Notes: generated by a model not told the origin, from the sequence alone. Positions 41,906-51,699 are shown, counted from the first letter of the stretch. The stretch is DNA of 64,000 nt from Halomonas sp. KG2 (GCA_030440445.1 CP098528.1:1054001-1118000); one strand, 5' to 3'. Made by a program: numbers and translations.

Positions 41906-44431
41906 ATGTCAGTTCATTTTCGGGAGTTAAGCGTGCGACAGCACTGGACAATCAATATCGTGTTAGGCGTTTTTTTGACGCTACTCCTAGGTGTGATGAC
42001 CTTCGCACAGGCGCAGAGCGTTTCTCTGCCAAGCCTGGGGGGAGGCAATGATGCATCAGAAGAGCAGAGTGTCAGTAGTGAACGCTTCCAAAGCTCGCTG
42101 AGCGATGTGATCGCAATGCTGGAGAATGAAGAGCAGCGTAGAGCGCTGCTCGACTCCCTGCGTGAATTGCAGCTTGCCACCGAGGCTGGCGAAGAGGACA
42201 AAATCGTTCATCAAGGCCTGCTGGGCGCACTAGCCGATACGCTGACCGATATTGGCGAGCAGGCTCAGGCTGGCGATTCGCCGGTTGATGAATGGTCACG
42301 ACAATTGGTTCAAGGAGCTGCCGACTTACGCGCATTAAATGATGGTGCTGACCAGGGGGAGGCGCTACGCGCAGTGGCTGAAGGCGCCGTCCTTGGTGTT
42401 ATTTGGGGGACGCTGCTGGTCGTTATGATTGCGTTTGGGCGTTTGATCGCCACACGACGAGAATGGCCGCTTGATTTGCCTCGTGACCCGAAAGCCTGGT
42501 TATTGGCAGTGCACTTTTTACGCCGCATGTTGCCTTGGGCACTGTCATTCGCGATTACCCTAGGGATTGGGCAGATATTACCTTACAGCCCAGGCCGAGC
42601 GGTTGTACTGGTTGTGGCTTACGTTTGTGTGTGCGGTCGCGCGTTGTCGGTGGTGATTGAAACGGTCATTGCGTTTTTCAGCCGTGGCCATCGTTTTACA
42701 GCGGTACAGGTGCTGCAGCAAAAAGCCTTGCGTGGTCTGTTTGTCATTGGCGCATTAATCGCCTTGGGCGATGCGGTGAACTCTACCCGCTTGGTTGAGC
42801 TACTGGGTAGTGAGCTTTCCAGCTTAGTGTCTGTGCTTGCGAATATGTTGGCTGCGCTGCTTTCAGCACGCTTTATCTTTAAATTTAAACGACCTGTTCG
42901 CCATTTGATCTGTAACCGCCCTTACAAGCAGCGCCGTGATGCTAGTGCCGCCGTTGAGATGATCCGTGCGCTGGGCGGCCTCTGGCATATTCCTGCGCTG
43001 CTGATGGTGGGTGGCTCATTATTGGCGATCTTTATCACCGTGGGTGATGTGGGTACAGCGCTTGCGCGCTCGATTATCTCGGCAAGCTTATTGGTGTTGA
43101 CGTTAGTGGTGACGGGCTTGTTAAGACGTCAGTCAGAGCGCTTGGGTAAGCGCCGTCATCGCCGTCGTTACAGCCAATATCGTAAGCGTTTAGAGCGCTT
43201 CGGCTTTGTCCTTGCCCACCTTTGCGCCTGGATGGTATTCGCCGAACTGTTTATGCAGGTTTGGGGCGGTTCGCTGTTTGGCCTTGGTCAGCAAGCGGTA
43301 GCCAGTGCCCGTATTGGTCAAGCCTTAATAAGTCTGGGGTCAACTATTCTGCTGGCTTGGCTGGTCTGGATCTTTGCTGATACGGCTATTCAGCGGGCGC
43401 TAACGTCATCCGCGCGCTCTCGCGGAAGGCGAGTGAATCAAGCTCGGGCGCAAACCATTACGCCGATGATTCGTAATGTTATTTTTGTGACGATTTTGAT
43501 TATCGCGGTGATTGCCGGGCTAGCAAATCTTGGCGTTAACGTCACACCACTACTTGCGGGTGCGGGTGTCATCGGTCTGGCGATTGGTTTTGGTGCCCAA
43601 ACGTTGGTGCAGGATTTAATCACCGGGATCTTTATTCTGATTGAAGACTCCCTGGCGGTGGATGATTTCGTGCAAATTAATGGCCATATGGGGACCGTTG
43701 AGGGATTAACGCTACGTACTGTGAAGCTGCGTGATTTAGATGGGGTTGTCCATATCATTACCTTTAGCCGTATTGAGTCGATTCATAATATGTCGCGCCA
43801 ATTCGGCATTGCGCTAATGCGTATTCGTATCCCTTATGCGATGAAAATTGATGATGCAATTACGCTGATGCAAGAAACAGCGCAAGAGTTACGCAAAGAC
43901 CCTATGATGCGCCACTATATTTGGTCACCTTTAGAAATGCAGGGTGTGCAGGGCTTTGAAGATGGTTGCCCTATTTTGCGCATGCGTTTTCGCACAGCAC
44001 CAGAAATGCAATGGGACGTATCGCGTGCCTTTAACTTGCTATTGAAGCAACGCATGGAAGCGCAGGAAATCGATCTGGGCGTACCGCGTCTCAGTGTCAG
44101 CATGGAGGCGCGTTCAGAAGATCGTCGGCAAGATCTTATGCCCGATGAGACTGCGAAAGCAGAGCCTACGGGAAAAGAGCGCGCCGGCACGGATTTCACG
44201 CTCGATGAGCCGGGTGACAAGAGCAGGGGAGGGAATATCAGTGATGAAGACGGCGATAGCCCGCGAAAGCGGCCAGCGCCGCCAAAACCAGCTCCGCGCC
44301 CGACAGAAGCTGAAACCCGCCGAGATGAGCGCGAGCGAGCAGAGGCCTCATCCTATGCTAAGCCCAAGGCCCAAGGCGAGCCCAAAAGCGACGCCTATGC
44401 CAGCACCAATGGTGAGCAGGGCAACGAGTAG
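41906..44431 (+). CDS. large MscS-family mechanosensitive channel
   Basis: The 841-residue protein has an N-terminal hydrophobic signal (IVLGVFLTLLLGVMTFAQA), a periplasmic region of about 130 residues, some ten hydrophobic segments and a C-terminal MscS core whose pore helix is LLAGAGVIGLAIGFGAQTLV and whose beta domain includes VDDFVQINGHMGTVEGLTLR. The last 120 residues are highly charged and probably disordered. These channels release solutes upon hypo-osmotic shock, a useful trait for a halophile. The 3' end overlaps the convergent J-like gene by 84 bp. Confidence 0.92.
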   Translation: MSVHFRELSVRQHWTINIVLGVFLTLLLGVMTFAQAQSVSLPSLGGGNDASEEQSVSSERFQSSLSDVIAMLENEEQRRALLDSLRELQLATEAGEEDKIVHQGLLGALADTLTDIGEQAQAGDSPVDEWSRQLVQGAADLRALNDGADQGEALRAVAEGAVLGVIWGTLLVVMIAFGRLIATRREWPLDLPRDPKAWLLAVHFLRRMLPWALSFAITLGIGQILPYSPGRAVVLVVAYVCVCGRALSVVIETVIAFFSRGHRFTAVQVLQQKALRGLFVIGALIALGDAVNSTRLVELLGSELSSLVSVLANMLAALLSARFIFKFKRPVRHLICNRPYKQRRDASAAVEMIRALGGLWHIPALLMVGGSLLAIFITVGDVGTALARSIISASLLVLTLVVTGLLRRQSERLGKRRHRRRYSQYRKRLERFGFVLAHLCAWMVFAELFMQVWGGSLFGLGQQAVASARIGQALISLGSTILLAWLVWIFADTAIQRALTSSARSRGRRVNQARAQTITPMIRNVIFVTILIIAVIAGLANLGVNVTPLLAGAGVIGLAIGFGAQTLVQDLITGIFILIEDSLAVDDFVQINGHMGTVEGLTLRTVKLRDLDGVVHIITFSRIESIHNMSRQFGIALMRIRIPYAMKIDDAITLMQETAQELRKDPMMRHYIWSPLEMQGVQGFEDGCPILRMRFRTAPEMQWDVSRAFNLLLKQRMEAQEIDLGVPRLSVSMEARSEDRRQDLMPDETAKAEPTGKERAGTDFTLDEPGDKSRGGNISDEDGDSPRKRPAPPKPAPRPTEAETRRDERERAEASSYAKPKAQGEPKSDAYASTNGEQGNE

Positions 44432-44800
44432 CCATGGGCCTTTGAAACGCCGCCAGCGGTTATAAAGCGATACCGCAAGACTGACGCGATCAATCAGCTC
44501 GTCATGGCGCGAAATAGCATGATCAGGTGGTAGGGAAAAGTCGTTGGCTACATCGCCTTGCCAATGAGCCGCGTGGGTGAGTCCAAGCCTTGCCCGCAGT
44601 TGTCCTATGTCGCTGACGGTTTTGTGGAGCTTGTTATAAGCGTCGCGATGTTCTGCAACACCAAGTACGGTTTCAGCATCCTGGCGCAACGCGCTGTTTG
44701 GGCAGCGAGCCACCGCGCTATTGATTTCTTGATCGCTCGCGTCGGGTGTTAGTGTCAGTCGTTGATACAAATCGCGCATAATGTTCGAGTCGATACTCAC
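44348..44800 (-). CDS. small protein with degenerate J-like N-terminus and C-terminal membrane segment
   Basis: The 150-residue product begins with YQRLTLTPDASDQEINSAVA and continues DAYNKLHKTV, which resembles a DnaJ domain, but the HPD tripeptide is missing. The C-terminus is one Gly-rich hydrophobic segment (ALLTIGAGIGVAFGLALGLG). It lies 44 bp downstream of a true J-domain gene on the same strand and is probably co-transcribed. The start is GTG 44800 without a strong ribosome site. No established function; it could be a partner of the J-protein at the membrane. Confidence 0.7.
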   Translation of the reverse strand: MSIDSNIMRDLYQRLTLTPDASDQEINSAVARCPNSALRQDAETVLGVAEHRDAYNKLHKTVSDIGQLRARLGLTHAAHWQGDVANDFSLPPDHAISRHDELIDRVSLAVSLYNRWRRFKGPWLLVALLTIGAGIGVAFGLALGLGLSIG

Positions 44801-44844
44801 TTTCGGTTTGGGTGCTCTGCCCTTAATCGTTAACAGTAGGCTGA

Positions 44845-45975
44845 TCAGGTGTTTTGCATCAAATAATCGTAGGCACTTTTGATGCGCTGAAAACGCGTTG
44901 ATGCCAGTGCTATTTGATGTTCACTACCCGAATAGAAACGGTCAGGGTGGTGCAACTGCGCCATGCGGCGATAGGCACGGCGAATATCGGCACGATTAGC
45001 CCCTGGTGTTAGTCCTAATACTGCCAGCGCCCGTGTGTTGCGATCGGGTGGTGAAGAGGGGCGCTCCCGCTGTTGGCGACGGGCTTCTTCCTGACGCTTC
45101 TGCTCTTGTTGCCAGCGCTGACGCTCTTGCTGTTGGGTCTGTTCTTGTCGTTTGCGGCGCTCTTGTTGTTTGTCCTGTTCCCGCTTGTTCTGTTCCCGCT
45201 TGGCCTGCTGCTGTTTTGCCTTCTCACGGTGTGCTTCTTCCTGTTGGCGTTGTTTATTCTGCTGCTTTTGTTGCTTTTGTTGCTTTTGTTGCTTTTGTTG
45301 CTTTTGTTGCTTTTGTTGCTTTTGTTGCTTTTGTTGCTTTTGTTGCTTTTGTTGCTGTTGTTCTTTATTAGCACGCTGGCGCTCTTCGGCCTCTTTTGCT
45401 TTCTGCTCAGCCGCGTGTGCATCACGTGCCTTGCGCGCGTGATATTCTGGATCGTGCACCTGCCAGTAAGCATCTCGACTGGGGTCCTCTGCTGATTGCA
45501 GTGGTTTGCCCGTTAACTCATGAAAGAGAGTGCTGAATGTGGCAGGTGTGATATTTAGCAAATCAGCGAGAAAGCCCAGAATGTAATGGTTATTCAGAGA
45601 TAGCTCGCCATCGTCGGTGGCTACCGTGATCGCTTGGTAAAGTATGCTGAGACTGCGCTCGTTGGAACACTCTTTGCGCACAACCTCGGCCGCTAACTGA
45701 ATGGCTTGAAGGTCTTGACTATGGGCAATGCTCATCACCGGCCCAAGTTCATGCCCGTGACGAAATTGCGCGGTGACCTGAGCCAGTCGGCGTCGCCGCT
45801 GGCCTTCAGACACCTGCTGGCGATGGACAAGCACCCAGGCTAACAGTAGTAGTGTTGCCGTATCCACTTGGCTGCGGCTCTTTAGCAGCAACAGCTCAAA
45901 GGGTGAAAAACGGGCAATGGACATTCCTTGGCTCCAAGGCAAAGAGGTTAACCGCAGAAGTGCTTTAACGGCCAT
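44845..45975 (-). CDS. TerB-like/DnaJ-domain protein (DjlA-like) with Lys-Gln repeat
   Basis: The 376-residue protein has an N-terminal helical region (residues about 20-170) resembling the TerB/DjlA module (LAWVLVHRQQVSEGQRRRRL), a long low-complexity linker of Gln, Lys, Arg and Glu containing ten KQQ repeats, and a C-terminal J domain with intact HHPDRF. It should stimulate a DnaK-type chaperone; unlike DjlA no clear N-terminal membrane anchor is visible. The 9-bp DNA repeat (45264-45353) encodes the KQQ tract, so length changes stay in frame. Confidence 0.82.
   Translation of the reverse strand: MAVKALLRLTSLPWSQGMSIARFSPFELLLLKSRSQVDTATLLLLAWVLVHRQQVSEGQRRRRLAQVTAQFRHGHELGPVMSIAHSQDLQAIQLAAEVVRKECSNERSLSILYQAITVATDDGELSLNNHYILGFLADLLNITPATFSTLFHELTGKPLQSAEDPSRDAYWQVHDPEYHARKARDAHAAEQKAKEAEERQRANKEQQQQKQQKQQKQQKQQKQQKQQKQQKQQKQQKQQNKQRQQEEAHREKAKQQQAKREQNKREQDKQQERRKRQEQTQQQERQRWQQEQKRQEEARRQQRERPSSPPDRNTRALAVLGLTPGANRADIRRAYRRMAQLHHPDRFYSGSEHQIALASTRFQRIKSAYDYLMQNT
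45264..45353. repeat. 9-bp tandem repeat, ten perfect copies
   Basis: The unit GCTTTTGTT repeats ten times without change inside the DjlA-like gene; the minus strand encodes Lys-Gln-Gln. A near copy (GCTGTTGTT) follows. Such an array is prone to length change by slippage without frameshift. Confidence 0.95.
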
Positions 45976-46036
45976 CCTGATAATGATTGGCCATGGTATA
46001 TCATCGCGTTACGCAATGAAGTAGGAGATTCGTTAG

Positions 46037-47467
46037 GTGATCAATGTTGAGCGTAAAAATAGCTTCCAGCTGAGGCTCACTCGACGGCTCAAGGAAGAAA
46101 CGTCGCACACGCTCGATGTTTACCTATTTGTGCCCAAAGAGCTTGGGCTTAGCACCCATGTCATTTCAGAAGAGGCGTTTTATCACGGCGCGATTAGCGT
46201 TTCACGCACTTACTACAGTGATGAGTACCATTTACCGTTGGTCCATAGTCGTTTAGCGAGCCGTAATCAGTTAGGCAGTGATTCCTATCGGTTAAGTTTA
46301 AGTTTGTACGCTTATCAATACGTTGGGGCGTTAGAGCGAACGACTCAGGCAATGCTGGTCAGCGCCCGAAAACTACGCCATGCAACTAGCGATCAACGCC
46401 AGGAGAGCGGCGAGCTTCAAGAGCTTGCCGATGCGCTCCGTGATCAACTGTATGAAATGAGTGATTTGAGTGACGGCATTCTTAAACGGTTGCGGCGCAA
46501 TTCGCCCACCGACGAGCGGCTCTATAAATACTTTGCCAACATCGATAATTACCTTTCCTGGTTTACCGAGCAGCAACTGTTGGCATTGGTAGCGCATATG
46601 CCTCGTGGCGGCGAGTTTAGTGAGATAAAACGTCGCTTTATCATTGTCTGCCAGCGTGAGAGCGACTATCGAAAAGAGCAAGAGTATAACGCTGAACGGG
46701 TGATGGAAGATCCCACTCGGATGTCGAATAAAATGCGCTTGCTAAGGCGGCTTATTGAGCATCCCATTACGCTCAAACAGCGTGCTCTAGAGCTTGGGAG
46801 CGGCGAGCAGAAGGCAGTAAAAGCGTTGGCGACGGCAGTGGTAATGGCGTTTGTATCGCTTGGTGTGCTCCACTTGCGTAGTGTGCTGGGCGATGTCACT
46901 GCGTTGTTTGTATTGGCGTTGGCGCTGCTTTATGCGATGCGGGAGGTGTTTAAAGACGACCTGCGTAACACGCTATGGCGCTGGCTTCGGCGTGGAAGGC
47001 CAAAGTGGCGGCGGCAATATATCGACCCCACGCGCAATCAATCGGTGGGTCGGCAGTTAGAGTGGTTCGACTATAAGCGCTATGCCGCACTAGATGCTGA
47101 TATTCAGCAAATGCGCCGTCGAACGGTCGCTCAGCGTGAAGAAGAAGTACTGCATTATCGTTCCAGCTCGCGTATGTCGCCCACCCGCTTTTTAAGCGGC
47201 TATGAGCATACCCGTGAAACGCTGCATATCGATCTTTCCATGCTGACGCGCTTAATGAGCAAAGAGAAGCACTTCATTTACCGTCTGAAGGAAGGTCAGG
47301 CCGTTAGAGAAAGTGTCGAGAGACGTCACCTGTTTAACTTGGTCATTCGTGAGACGGGTAGTGAGGACACAACCTACCTAGCTCGCTGGAAAGTGGTTGT
47401 GAGCCGTTCTGGCATTGTCGATGTCGAGAAAGTCGCTGAGGAAAGTGTAGAGAAAACCAGCAAATAA
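46037..47467 (+). CDS. hypothetical protein with two membrane segments and large soluble ends
   Basis: I do not recognise this 476-residue protein. Residues about 1-260 are soluble and charged; two adjacent hydrophobic segments follow (AVKALATAVVMAFVSLGVL and SVLGDVTALFVLALALLYAM, about 263-305); the rest is Arg-rich, with an ERTTQAML region and a C-terminal half rich in MRRRT and SSSRMSPTR stretches. GTG 46037 follows AGGAG. It is divergent from the TerB/DnaJ gene by 61 bp, which suggests a shared promoter region and possibly a shared process. A hairpin-like membrane topology with both ends cytoplasmic is likely. Confidence 0.75.
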   Translation: MINVERKNSFQLRLTRRLKEETSHTLDVYLFVPKELGLSTHVISEEAFYHGAISVSRTYYSDEYHLPLVHSRLASRNQLGSDSYRLSLSLYAYQYVGALERTTQAMLVSARKLRHATSDQRQESGELQELADALRDQLYEMSDLSDGILKRLRRNSPTDERLYKYFANIDNYLSWFTEQQLLALVAHMPRGGEFSEIKRRFIIVCQRESDYRKEQEYNAERVMEDPTRMSNKMRLLRRLIEHPITLKQRALELGSGEQKAVKALATAVVMAFVSLGVLHLRSVLGDVTALFVLALALLYAMREVFKDDLRNTLWRWLRRGRPKWRRQYIDPTRNQSVGRQLEWFDYKRYAALDADIQQMRRRTVAQREEEVLHYRSSSRMSPTRFLSGYEHTRETLHIDLSMLTRLMSKEKHFIYRLKEGQAVRESVERRHLFNLVIRETGSEDTTYLARWKVVVSRSGIVDVEKVAEESVEKTSK

Positions 47468-47590
47468 ACTGCGTTGGATCAATAGACGGGCACTGAGGCT
47501 GGGCCTGCATAGCGAAATCACCAGTAGCACACTAGTCTCAAAGGTGAGCCATATAATTTGCGACTGCGACCCTGTCGCCTGGAGGATACT

Positions 47591-48280
47591 GTGCAAGCTA
47601 TCGACATTATGACACCCAACGTGGTGTGTGTAGGGCCCGACGCAAACGTGCGCGATATAGCGCAGTTGCTACTCGAAAATCGCATTAGTGCCGTACCGGT
47701 CGTCGATGATGAGCGTAGAGTGTTGGGTATCGTGAGCGAAGGCGATTTGATGCGTCGCGTGAAAGATGAAGCGGACGATAACCGCTCTTGGTGGCTCTCG
47801 CTCTTTAGTGGCGGTAAAGACGCGGGGACATATATTAAATCCCATGGGCGTAAGGCGCATGAGGTAATGACCTCCAAGCCACTAACTGTCGAAGAAAATG
47901 CACCGCTGCATAGCATTGCTCGTTTGCTGGAAAAGCATCACATCAAGAGGGTGCCAGTGGTGCGAGACGGTAAGCTCGTTGGTATTGTCAGTCGCGCAAA
48001 CTTACTTCAAGGGATTGCTAACGCGGTTGTAGCGCCCACTCAGTCGCCGGAGGATGATCGCTCTATCCGTGAAGCCATTCTCAAAGAGATCGATAATAAC
48101 ACCGGTGTGCGAACCGAAAGCTTCAGTGTGATTGTTGATGGTGGGAACGTAGAGATTTGGGGGCTAGTAGAGTCAGTAGAACAGAAGCAGGCAGTGACCG
48201 TAGCAGCTGAAAATACCCAGGGCGTCAAGCGTGTTGAAAATCATCTTGGCATGATGCCCCGCGGGACGGGCTACTTCTAA
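47591..48280 (+). CDS. CBS-domain pair with C-terminal BON domain
   Basis: The 229-residue protein has two CBS motifs (residues about 5-60, MTPNVVCVGPDANVRDIAQL; and about 90-150, EVMTSKPLTVEENAPLHSIA), then a BON domain (about 160-229, REAILKEIDNNTGVRTESFS). CBS pairs bind adenine nucleotides; the CBS-BON arrangement is common in proteobacterial stress proteins of undefined role. The GTG start at 47591 is preferred for its GGAGGATACT ribosome site; the open frame continues upstream. Confidence 0.85.
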   Translation: MQAIDIMTPNVVCVGPDANVRDIAQLLLENRISAVPVVDDERRVLGIVSEGDLMRRVKDEADDNRSWWLSLFSGGKDAGTYIKSHGRKAHEVMTSKPLTVEENAPLHSIARLLEKHHIKRVPVVRDGKLVGIVSRANLLQGIANAVVAPTQSPEDDRSIREAILKEIDNNTGVRTESFSVIVDGGNVEIWGLVESVEQKQAVTVAAENTQGVKRVENHLGMMPRGTGYF

Positions 48281-48303
48281 CACGTTGTGTTTCTTAGCTA
48301 AAC

Positions 48304-48333
48304 AGCCTGTTGCTTTATGCAGCGGGCTTTTTT
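48304..48333 (+). terminator. intrinsic terminator after the CBS-BON gene
   Basis: AGCCTGTTGC pairs with GCAGCGGGCT (all ten positions pair with two G-U) and is followed by six T residues. Confidence 0.85.
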
Positions 48334-48388
48334 ATGAGCGCTAATGCGCACTCTTTTTACTCTTGTGAAGCGACTAAAGTTGCATTTA

Positions 48389-48423
48389 AGTAAACGTTTA
48401 CTCTTTGCGAGTAAACGTTTACT
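48389..48423 (+). promoter_or_regulatory. two identical LacI-type operators upstream of the thuA-like operon
   Basis: AGTAAACGTTTACT occurs at 48389-48402 and again at 48410-48423, each a perfect 14-bp palindrome with the central CG typical of LacI/GalR-family operators. Centre-to-centre distance is 21 bp, two helical turns, so two repressor dimers could sit on one face. The regulator is probably the LacI-family gene at 51700 in the same operon. Confidence 0.85.
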
Positions 48424-48474
48424 TTAAGCCTCACCTGTCATTTTTTAAGATGTTTTATGTCGCAAGGAGAAGCT

Positions 48475-49254
48475 ATGAGCATTAACGTGACCGTATGGGG
48501 GGAGAACGTCCACGAGCAGACCAATGACATCGTGGCGCGTATTTACCCTAAGGGTATGCACCAGTGCATCGCCGAAGGTTTAAACGAAGCAGAAGGTATC
48601 GATGCCACTGCTGTCACATTACAAGACCCAGAGCAGGGCTTGAGCGAAGCAATGCTTGAAAGCACCGATGTACTGCTATGGTGGGGCCACGCCGCCCATG
48701 GCGATGTGTTGGAGGAGACGGTTGATCGCGTTCAAAAACGCGTACTCCAGGGCATGGGGTTGATTGTGCTGCACTCGGGGCACTACTCGAAAATTTTTAA
48801 GCGCTTAATGGGAACTACGTGTTCACTCAAGTGGCGTGAAGCGGGCGAGCGGGAACGGCTATGGGTAGTGAACCCAGGTCACCCGATTGTTCAGGGCCTG
48901 GGGGACTACATTGAGCTGCCCCATACCGAAATGTACGGCGAACCGTTTGCGGTGCCTAACCCCGATGAAGTGATCTTTATCAGTGCCTTTGAGGGGGGAG
49001 AGGTGTTCCGCTCCGGCCTGACCTACAAACGTGGCAACGGCAAGATTTTCTACTTCCGCCCTGGCCATGAAACCTATCCGATTTATTACGATGCCCAGGT
49101 GAAAACCGTGTTGAAAAACGCCGTGAACTGGGCACGCCCGGAAGGCTCGCGATGGATCGACAGCTGCCCTAATGTGCCCGCTGACCAAGCGCCTAATCCG
49201 GTCGAGATTAAAGGCGAAAGCCTGCATAAACCCGGCGAGGAGGGCTTTAAATGA
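48475..49254 (+). CDS. ThuA-like protein (trehalose utilization family)
   Basis: The 259-residue protein belongs to the ThuA/glutamine-amidotransferase-like family: [11 protein letters not shown] at the start, [20 protein letters not shown], and [20 protein letters not shown]. The catalytic Cys of true amidotransferases is absent. Together with a dehydrogenase like that encoded next, ThuA proteins convert disaccharides to 3-keto derivatives in Rhizobium. Start 48475 has AAGGAGA upstream; ATG 48457 is a less likely alternative. First gene behind two LacI-type operators; the stop overlaps the next start. Confidence 0.85.
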   Translation: MSINVTVWGENVHEQTNDIVARIYPKGMHQCIAEGLNEAEGIDATAVTLQDPEQGLSEAMLESTDVLLWWGHAAHGDVLEETVDRVQKRVLQGMGLIVLHSGHYSKIFKRLMGTTCSLKWREAGERERLWVVNPGHPIVQGLGDYIELPHTEMYGEPFAVPNPDEVIFISAFEGGEVFRSGLTYKRGNGKIFYFRPGHETYPIYYDAQVKTVLKNAVNWARPEGSRWIDSCPNVPADQAPNPVEIKGESLHKPGEEGFK

Positions 49255-50300
49255 TCCGTTTAGCGATAATTGGTGCAGGCAGCATGGCTGGCGAGCACGC
49301 CAAGCATTTTGGCCGTCTTGAAGGCATCGAAGTGATGGCTGTGTGCGACCGAGACCTTGCCAAAGCCCAGGCGTTTGCCGAGCATCATGGCATTGCCGAC
49401 GTGTATCAAGACCTGGATGCCATGTTGGCTCGGGATGATATTCACGCGGTAAGTAACGTCACCCCTGATGGTGTTCACAAAGCCACGTCGCTGGCCGCCA
49501 TTGCCGCAGGTAAGCATATTCTGTGTGAAAAACCGCTGGCGACAAATGCACAAGATGCCCATGAAATGGCGGCCGCTGCTCAGGCCGCTAACGTGATCAA
49601 CATGGTCAACCTAAGCTACCGCGATGCCCCGGCGATTCAACACGCGCGTGCACTGATTGCGGGAGGGGCGATTGGTCAAGTTCGTCATGTCGATGCCAGT
49701 TATAGGCAAAGCTGGCTAGTGAGTAACGCCTGGGGGCGCTGGAATGAAGATAGCCAGTGGCTGTGGCGGCTTTCTGAAGCCCACGGCAGCAAAGGCGTAT
49801 TAGGCGATGTTGGTGTGCATATTGTCGACTTTGCCAGCTTCCCTGTTGGCGACATTACCCGAGTAAACTGCGAGTTAACCTGCTTTGAAAAAGCCCCAGA
49901 CAATCGCATTGGTGAGTATGTGCTGGATGCCAATGATACCGCGCTGATGAGAGTGTCATTTGCCAATGGTGCGAAAGGCACTATTCAGGCCACTCGCTGG
50001 GCAACAGGGCATCACAACTCGCTGGCGCTGAGTGTGCACGGCGATAAAGGCGCGATTCGTATTGACCTGGACGCCTCAAAAGAGGATGTGCAGGTATGTC
50101 TCGATGATGACGTACATCCTGCCCGCTGGAGCACTGTGAAAGCACCGTCCACGCCGAGTATTTACCAGCGCTTCGTCGAGAGCATTCGTAGTGGCAATAA
50201 CGATCAACCGGATTTTGCCCGCGGCGCGGCGATTCAAACCGTGCTCGATGCCTGTTTCGTATCAAGCCAGGAAGACCGCAGCCTAGCGATTGCCAGCTAG
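49251..50300 (+). CDS. Gfo/Idh/MocA-family oxidoreductase (ThuB-like)
   Basis: The 349-residue NAD(P)-dependent dehydrogenase has the Rossmann motif [18 protein letters not shown] and the EKP signature ([20 protein letters not shown]). The C-terminal domain contains the [14 protein letters not shown] block. It likely oxidises a sugar or inositol at a hydroxyl, paired with ThuA. Its ATG overlaps the stop of the previous gene by 4 bp, indicating coupling. Confidence 0.88.
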   Translation: MIRLAIIGAGSMAGEHAKHFGRLEGIEVMAVCDRDLAKAQAFAEHHGIADVYQDLDAMLARDDIHAVSNVTPDGVHKATSLAAIAAGKHILCEKPLATNAQDAHEMAAAAQAANVINMVNLSYRDAPAIQHARALIAGGAIGQVRHVDASYRQSWLVSNAWGRWNEDSQWLWRLSEAHGSKGVLGDVGVHIVDFASFPVGDITRVNCELTCFEKAPDNRIGEYVLDANDTALMRVSFANGAKGTIQATRWATGHHNSLALSVHGDKGAIRIDLDASKEDVQVCLDDDVHPARWSTVKAPSTPSIYQRFVESIRSGNNDQPDFARGAAIQTVLDACFVSSQEDRSLAIAS

Positions 50301-50360
50301 GTGGATGGCTCGACCCTTTAACTAGCTCCCTACCTACCAATAACAATAGAGGTGAATGCT

Positions 50361-51623
50361 ATGCGTCACTACCTGCGCTCGTCAGCGATACTGTTTGCCC
50401 TGCTGCCCACAACGCTGCCTGCCATGGCGGCTGAAATTACCATTGCCTGTGGCGATGGTGGGGCGGCAGATTTTTGCCCAACCCTGGCAGAACGGTGGGC
50501 CGATGCTAATGGTCACCAAGTGAATATCGTCACCACCCCGGCATCACCCACTGAGAAGTTGTCGCTTTATCAGCAACTATTAGGCAGCCAATCGCAAGAT
50601 GTGGATGTGCTGATGGTGGATATTGTGTGGCCAGGGCTACTTGCCGACCATTTGGTTGACCTAAATGACTACCTGCCGGAAGGCGCGGCTGACGGCTTTA
50701 TTCCTTCGCTGATGGATAACAATACCGTGCAGGGCAAGCTGGTGGCGTTGCCGTGGTTTACGGATGCAGGGTTGCTCTATTACCGCCAGGACTTGTTGGA
50801 CAAGTACGACGCTGAAGTGCCGCAAACCTGGCAGGCGTTGACGGACACTGCGCGACATATCCAGCAATCTGAGCGCGACGCAGGTAATGCGCGCATGCAT
50901 GGGTTTGTGTTCCAAGGGCGAGCCTATGAAGGGCTGACCACCAATGCATTGGAGTGGATAGCCAGCCACGGTGGCGGCACTTTTGTGGATGCCGGTGGGC
51001 AAGTCACCATCAATAACCCCCAAGCAGTAGAGGCCATTGCGCTAGCAGCCTCTTGGGTGGGGGACATCAGTCCTGAGGGCGTGCGCAACTATATGGAAGA
51101 AGAAGCTCGCGGGGTGTTCCAATCGGGTAACGCCGTGTTTATGCGTAACTGGCCCTATGCCTGGTCGTTGGGGCAGGCCGATGGTACACCCATTCAAGGC
51201 AAGTTTGGCGTCGCGCCGTTACCCCGCGGGCCCGAAGGGCAGTCTGTCGCGACGCTTGGCGGCTGGAACTGGGCGGTTTCACGCTACTCAGAGCATCCTG
51301 ATATCGCCGCTGACCTAGTGGCTTATCTCGCCGCTGAGGAGCAGCAGAAAGCTCACGCCATTGAGTTTGGTCGAAACCCGACGCGGCCTGTGCTCTATGA
51401 AAATGCCGAGGTGCTGGAAGCCCACCCGTTTATTGGCGAACTTTATGCAACCGTTATGAACGGTGTGCCACGTCCTGCAAGCGTTACTGGAGAAGCGTAT
51501 CCGCGGGTGTCTAACGCCGTGTTCAACCGTGTGCATGACGCCCTATCCGGTGATATTTCCCCCGAACAAGCAATTCAGCAGCTCGATAGCGAGCTTGCCC
51601 GCATAGGTAGGCGTGGTTGGTAG
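50361..51623 (+). CDS. ABC-transporter sugar-binding protein (family 1, trehalose/maltose type)
   Basis: The 420-residue periplasmic protein has a signal peptide (SAILFALLPTTLPAMA) and the family-1 solute-binding fold (LYQQLLGSQSQDVDVLMVD, GKLVALPWFTDAGLLYYRQ, FMRNWPYAWSLG, ATLGGWNWAVSRYSEHPDI), closest in style to ThuE and trehalose/maltose-binding proteins. ATG 50361 follows GAGGTGAATGCT; GTG 50352 is an alternative. Permease and ATPase genes that normally accompany it are missing: a LacI regulator follows directly. It must use a transporter encoded elsewhere, or serve as a sensor. Confidence 0.88.
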   Translation: MRHYLRSSAILFALLPTTLPAMAAEITIACGDGGAADFCPTLAERWADANGHQVNIVTTPASPTEKLSLYQQLLGSQSQDVDVLMVDIVWPGLLADHLVDLNDYLPEGAADGFIPSLMDNNTVQGKLVALPWFTDAGLLYYRQDLLDKYDAEVPQTWQALTDTARHIQQSERDAGNARMHGFVFQGRAYEGLTTNALEWIASHGGGTFVDAGGQVTINNPQAVEAIALAASWVGDISPEGVRNYMEEEARGVFQSGNAVFMRNWPYAWSLGQADGTPIQGKFGVAPLPRGPEGQSVATLGGWNWAVSRYSEHPDIAADLVAYLAAEEQQKAHAIEFGRNPTRPVLYENAEVLEAHPFIGELYATVMNGVPRPASVTGEAYPRVSNAVFNRVHDALSGDISPEQAIQQLDSELARIGRRGW

Positions 51624-51699
51624 CTGGATTTGCCGCAATGCTCAGCGATTTTCGGCACAATTTTTGGCACAATCATAAGCTGAATCGCTGAGGCATGGC

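Noticed and set aside
45264..45353. CRISPR-like array
   Set aside because: Units are only 9 bp, with no spacers and inside a coding frame.
45006..45495. Plus-strand open frames of Leu/Phe/Val or Cys repeats over the J-protein linker
   Set aside because: They are translations of the 9-bp tandem array on the opposite strand; the minus-strand frame carries an intact J domain.
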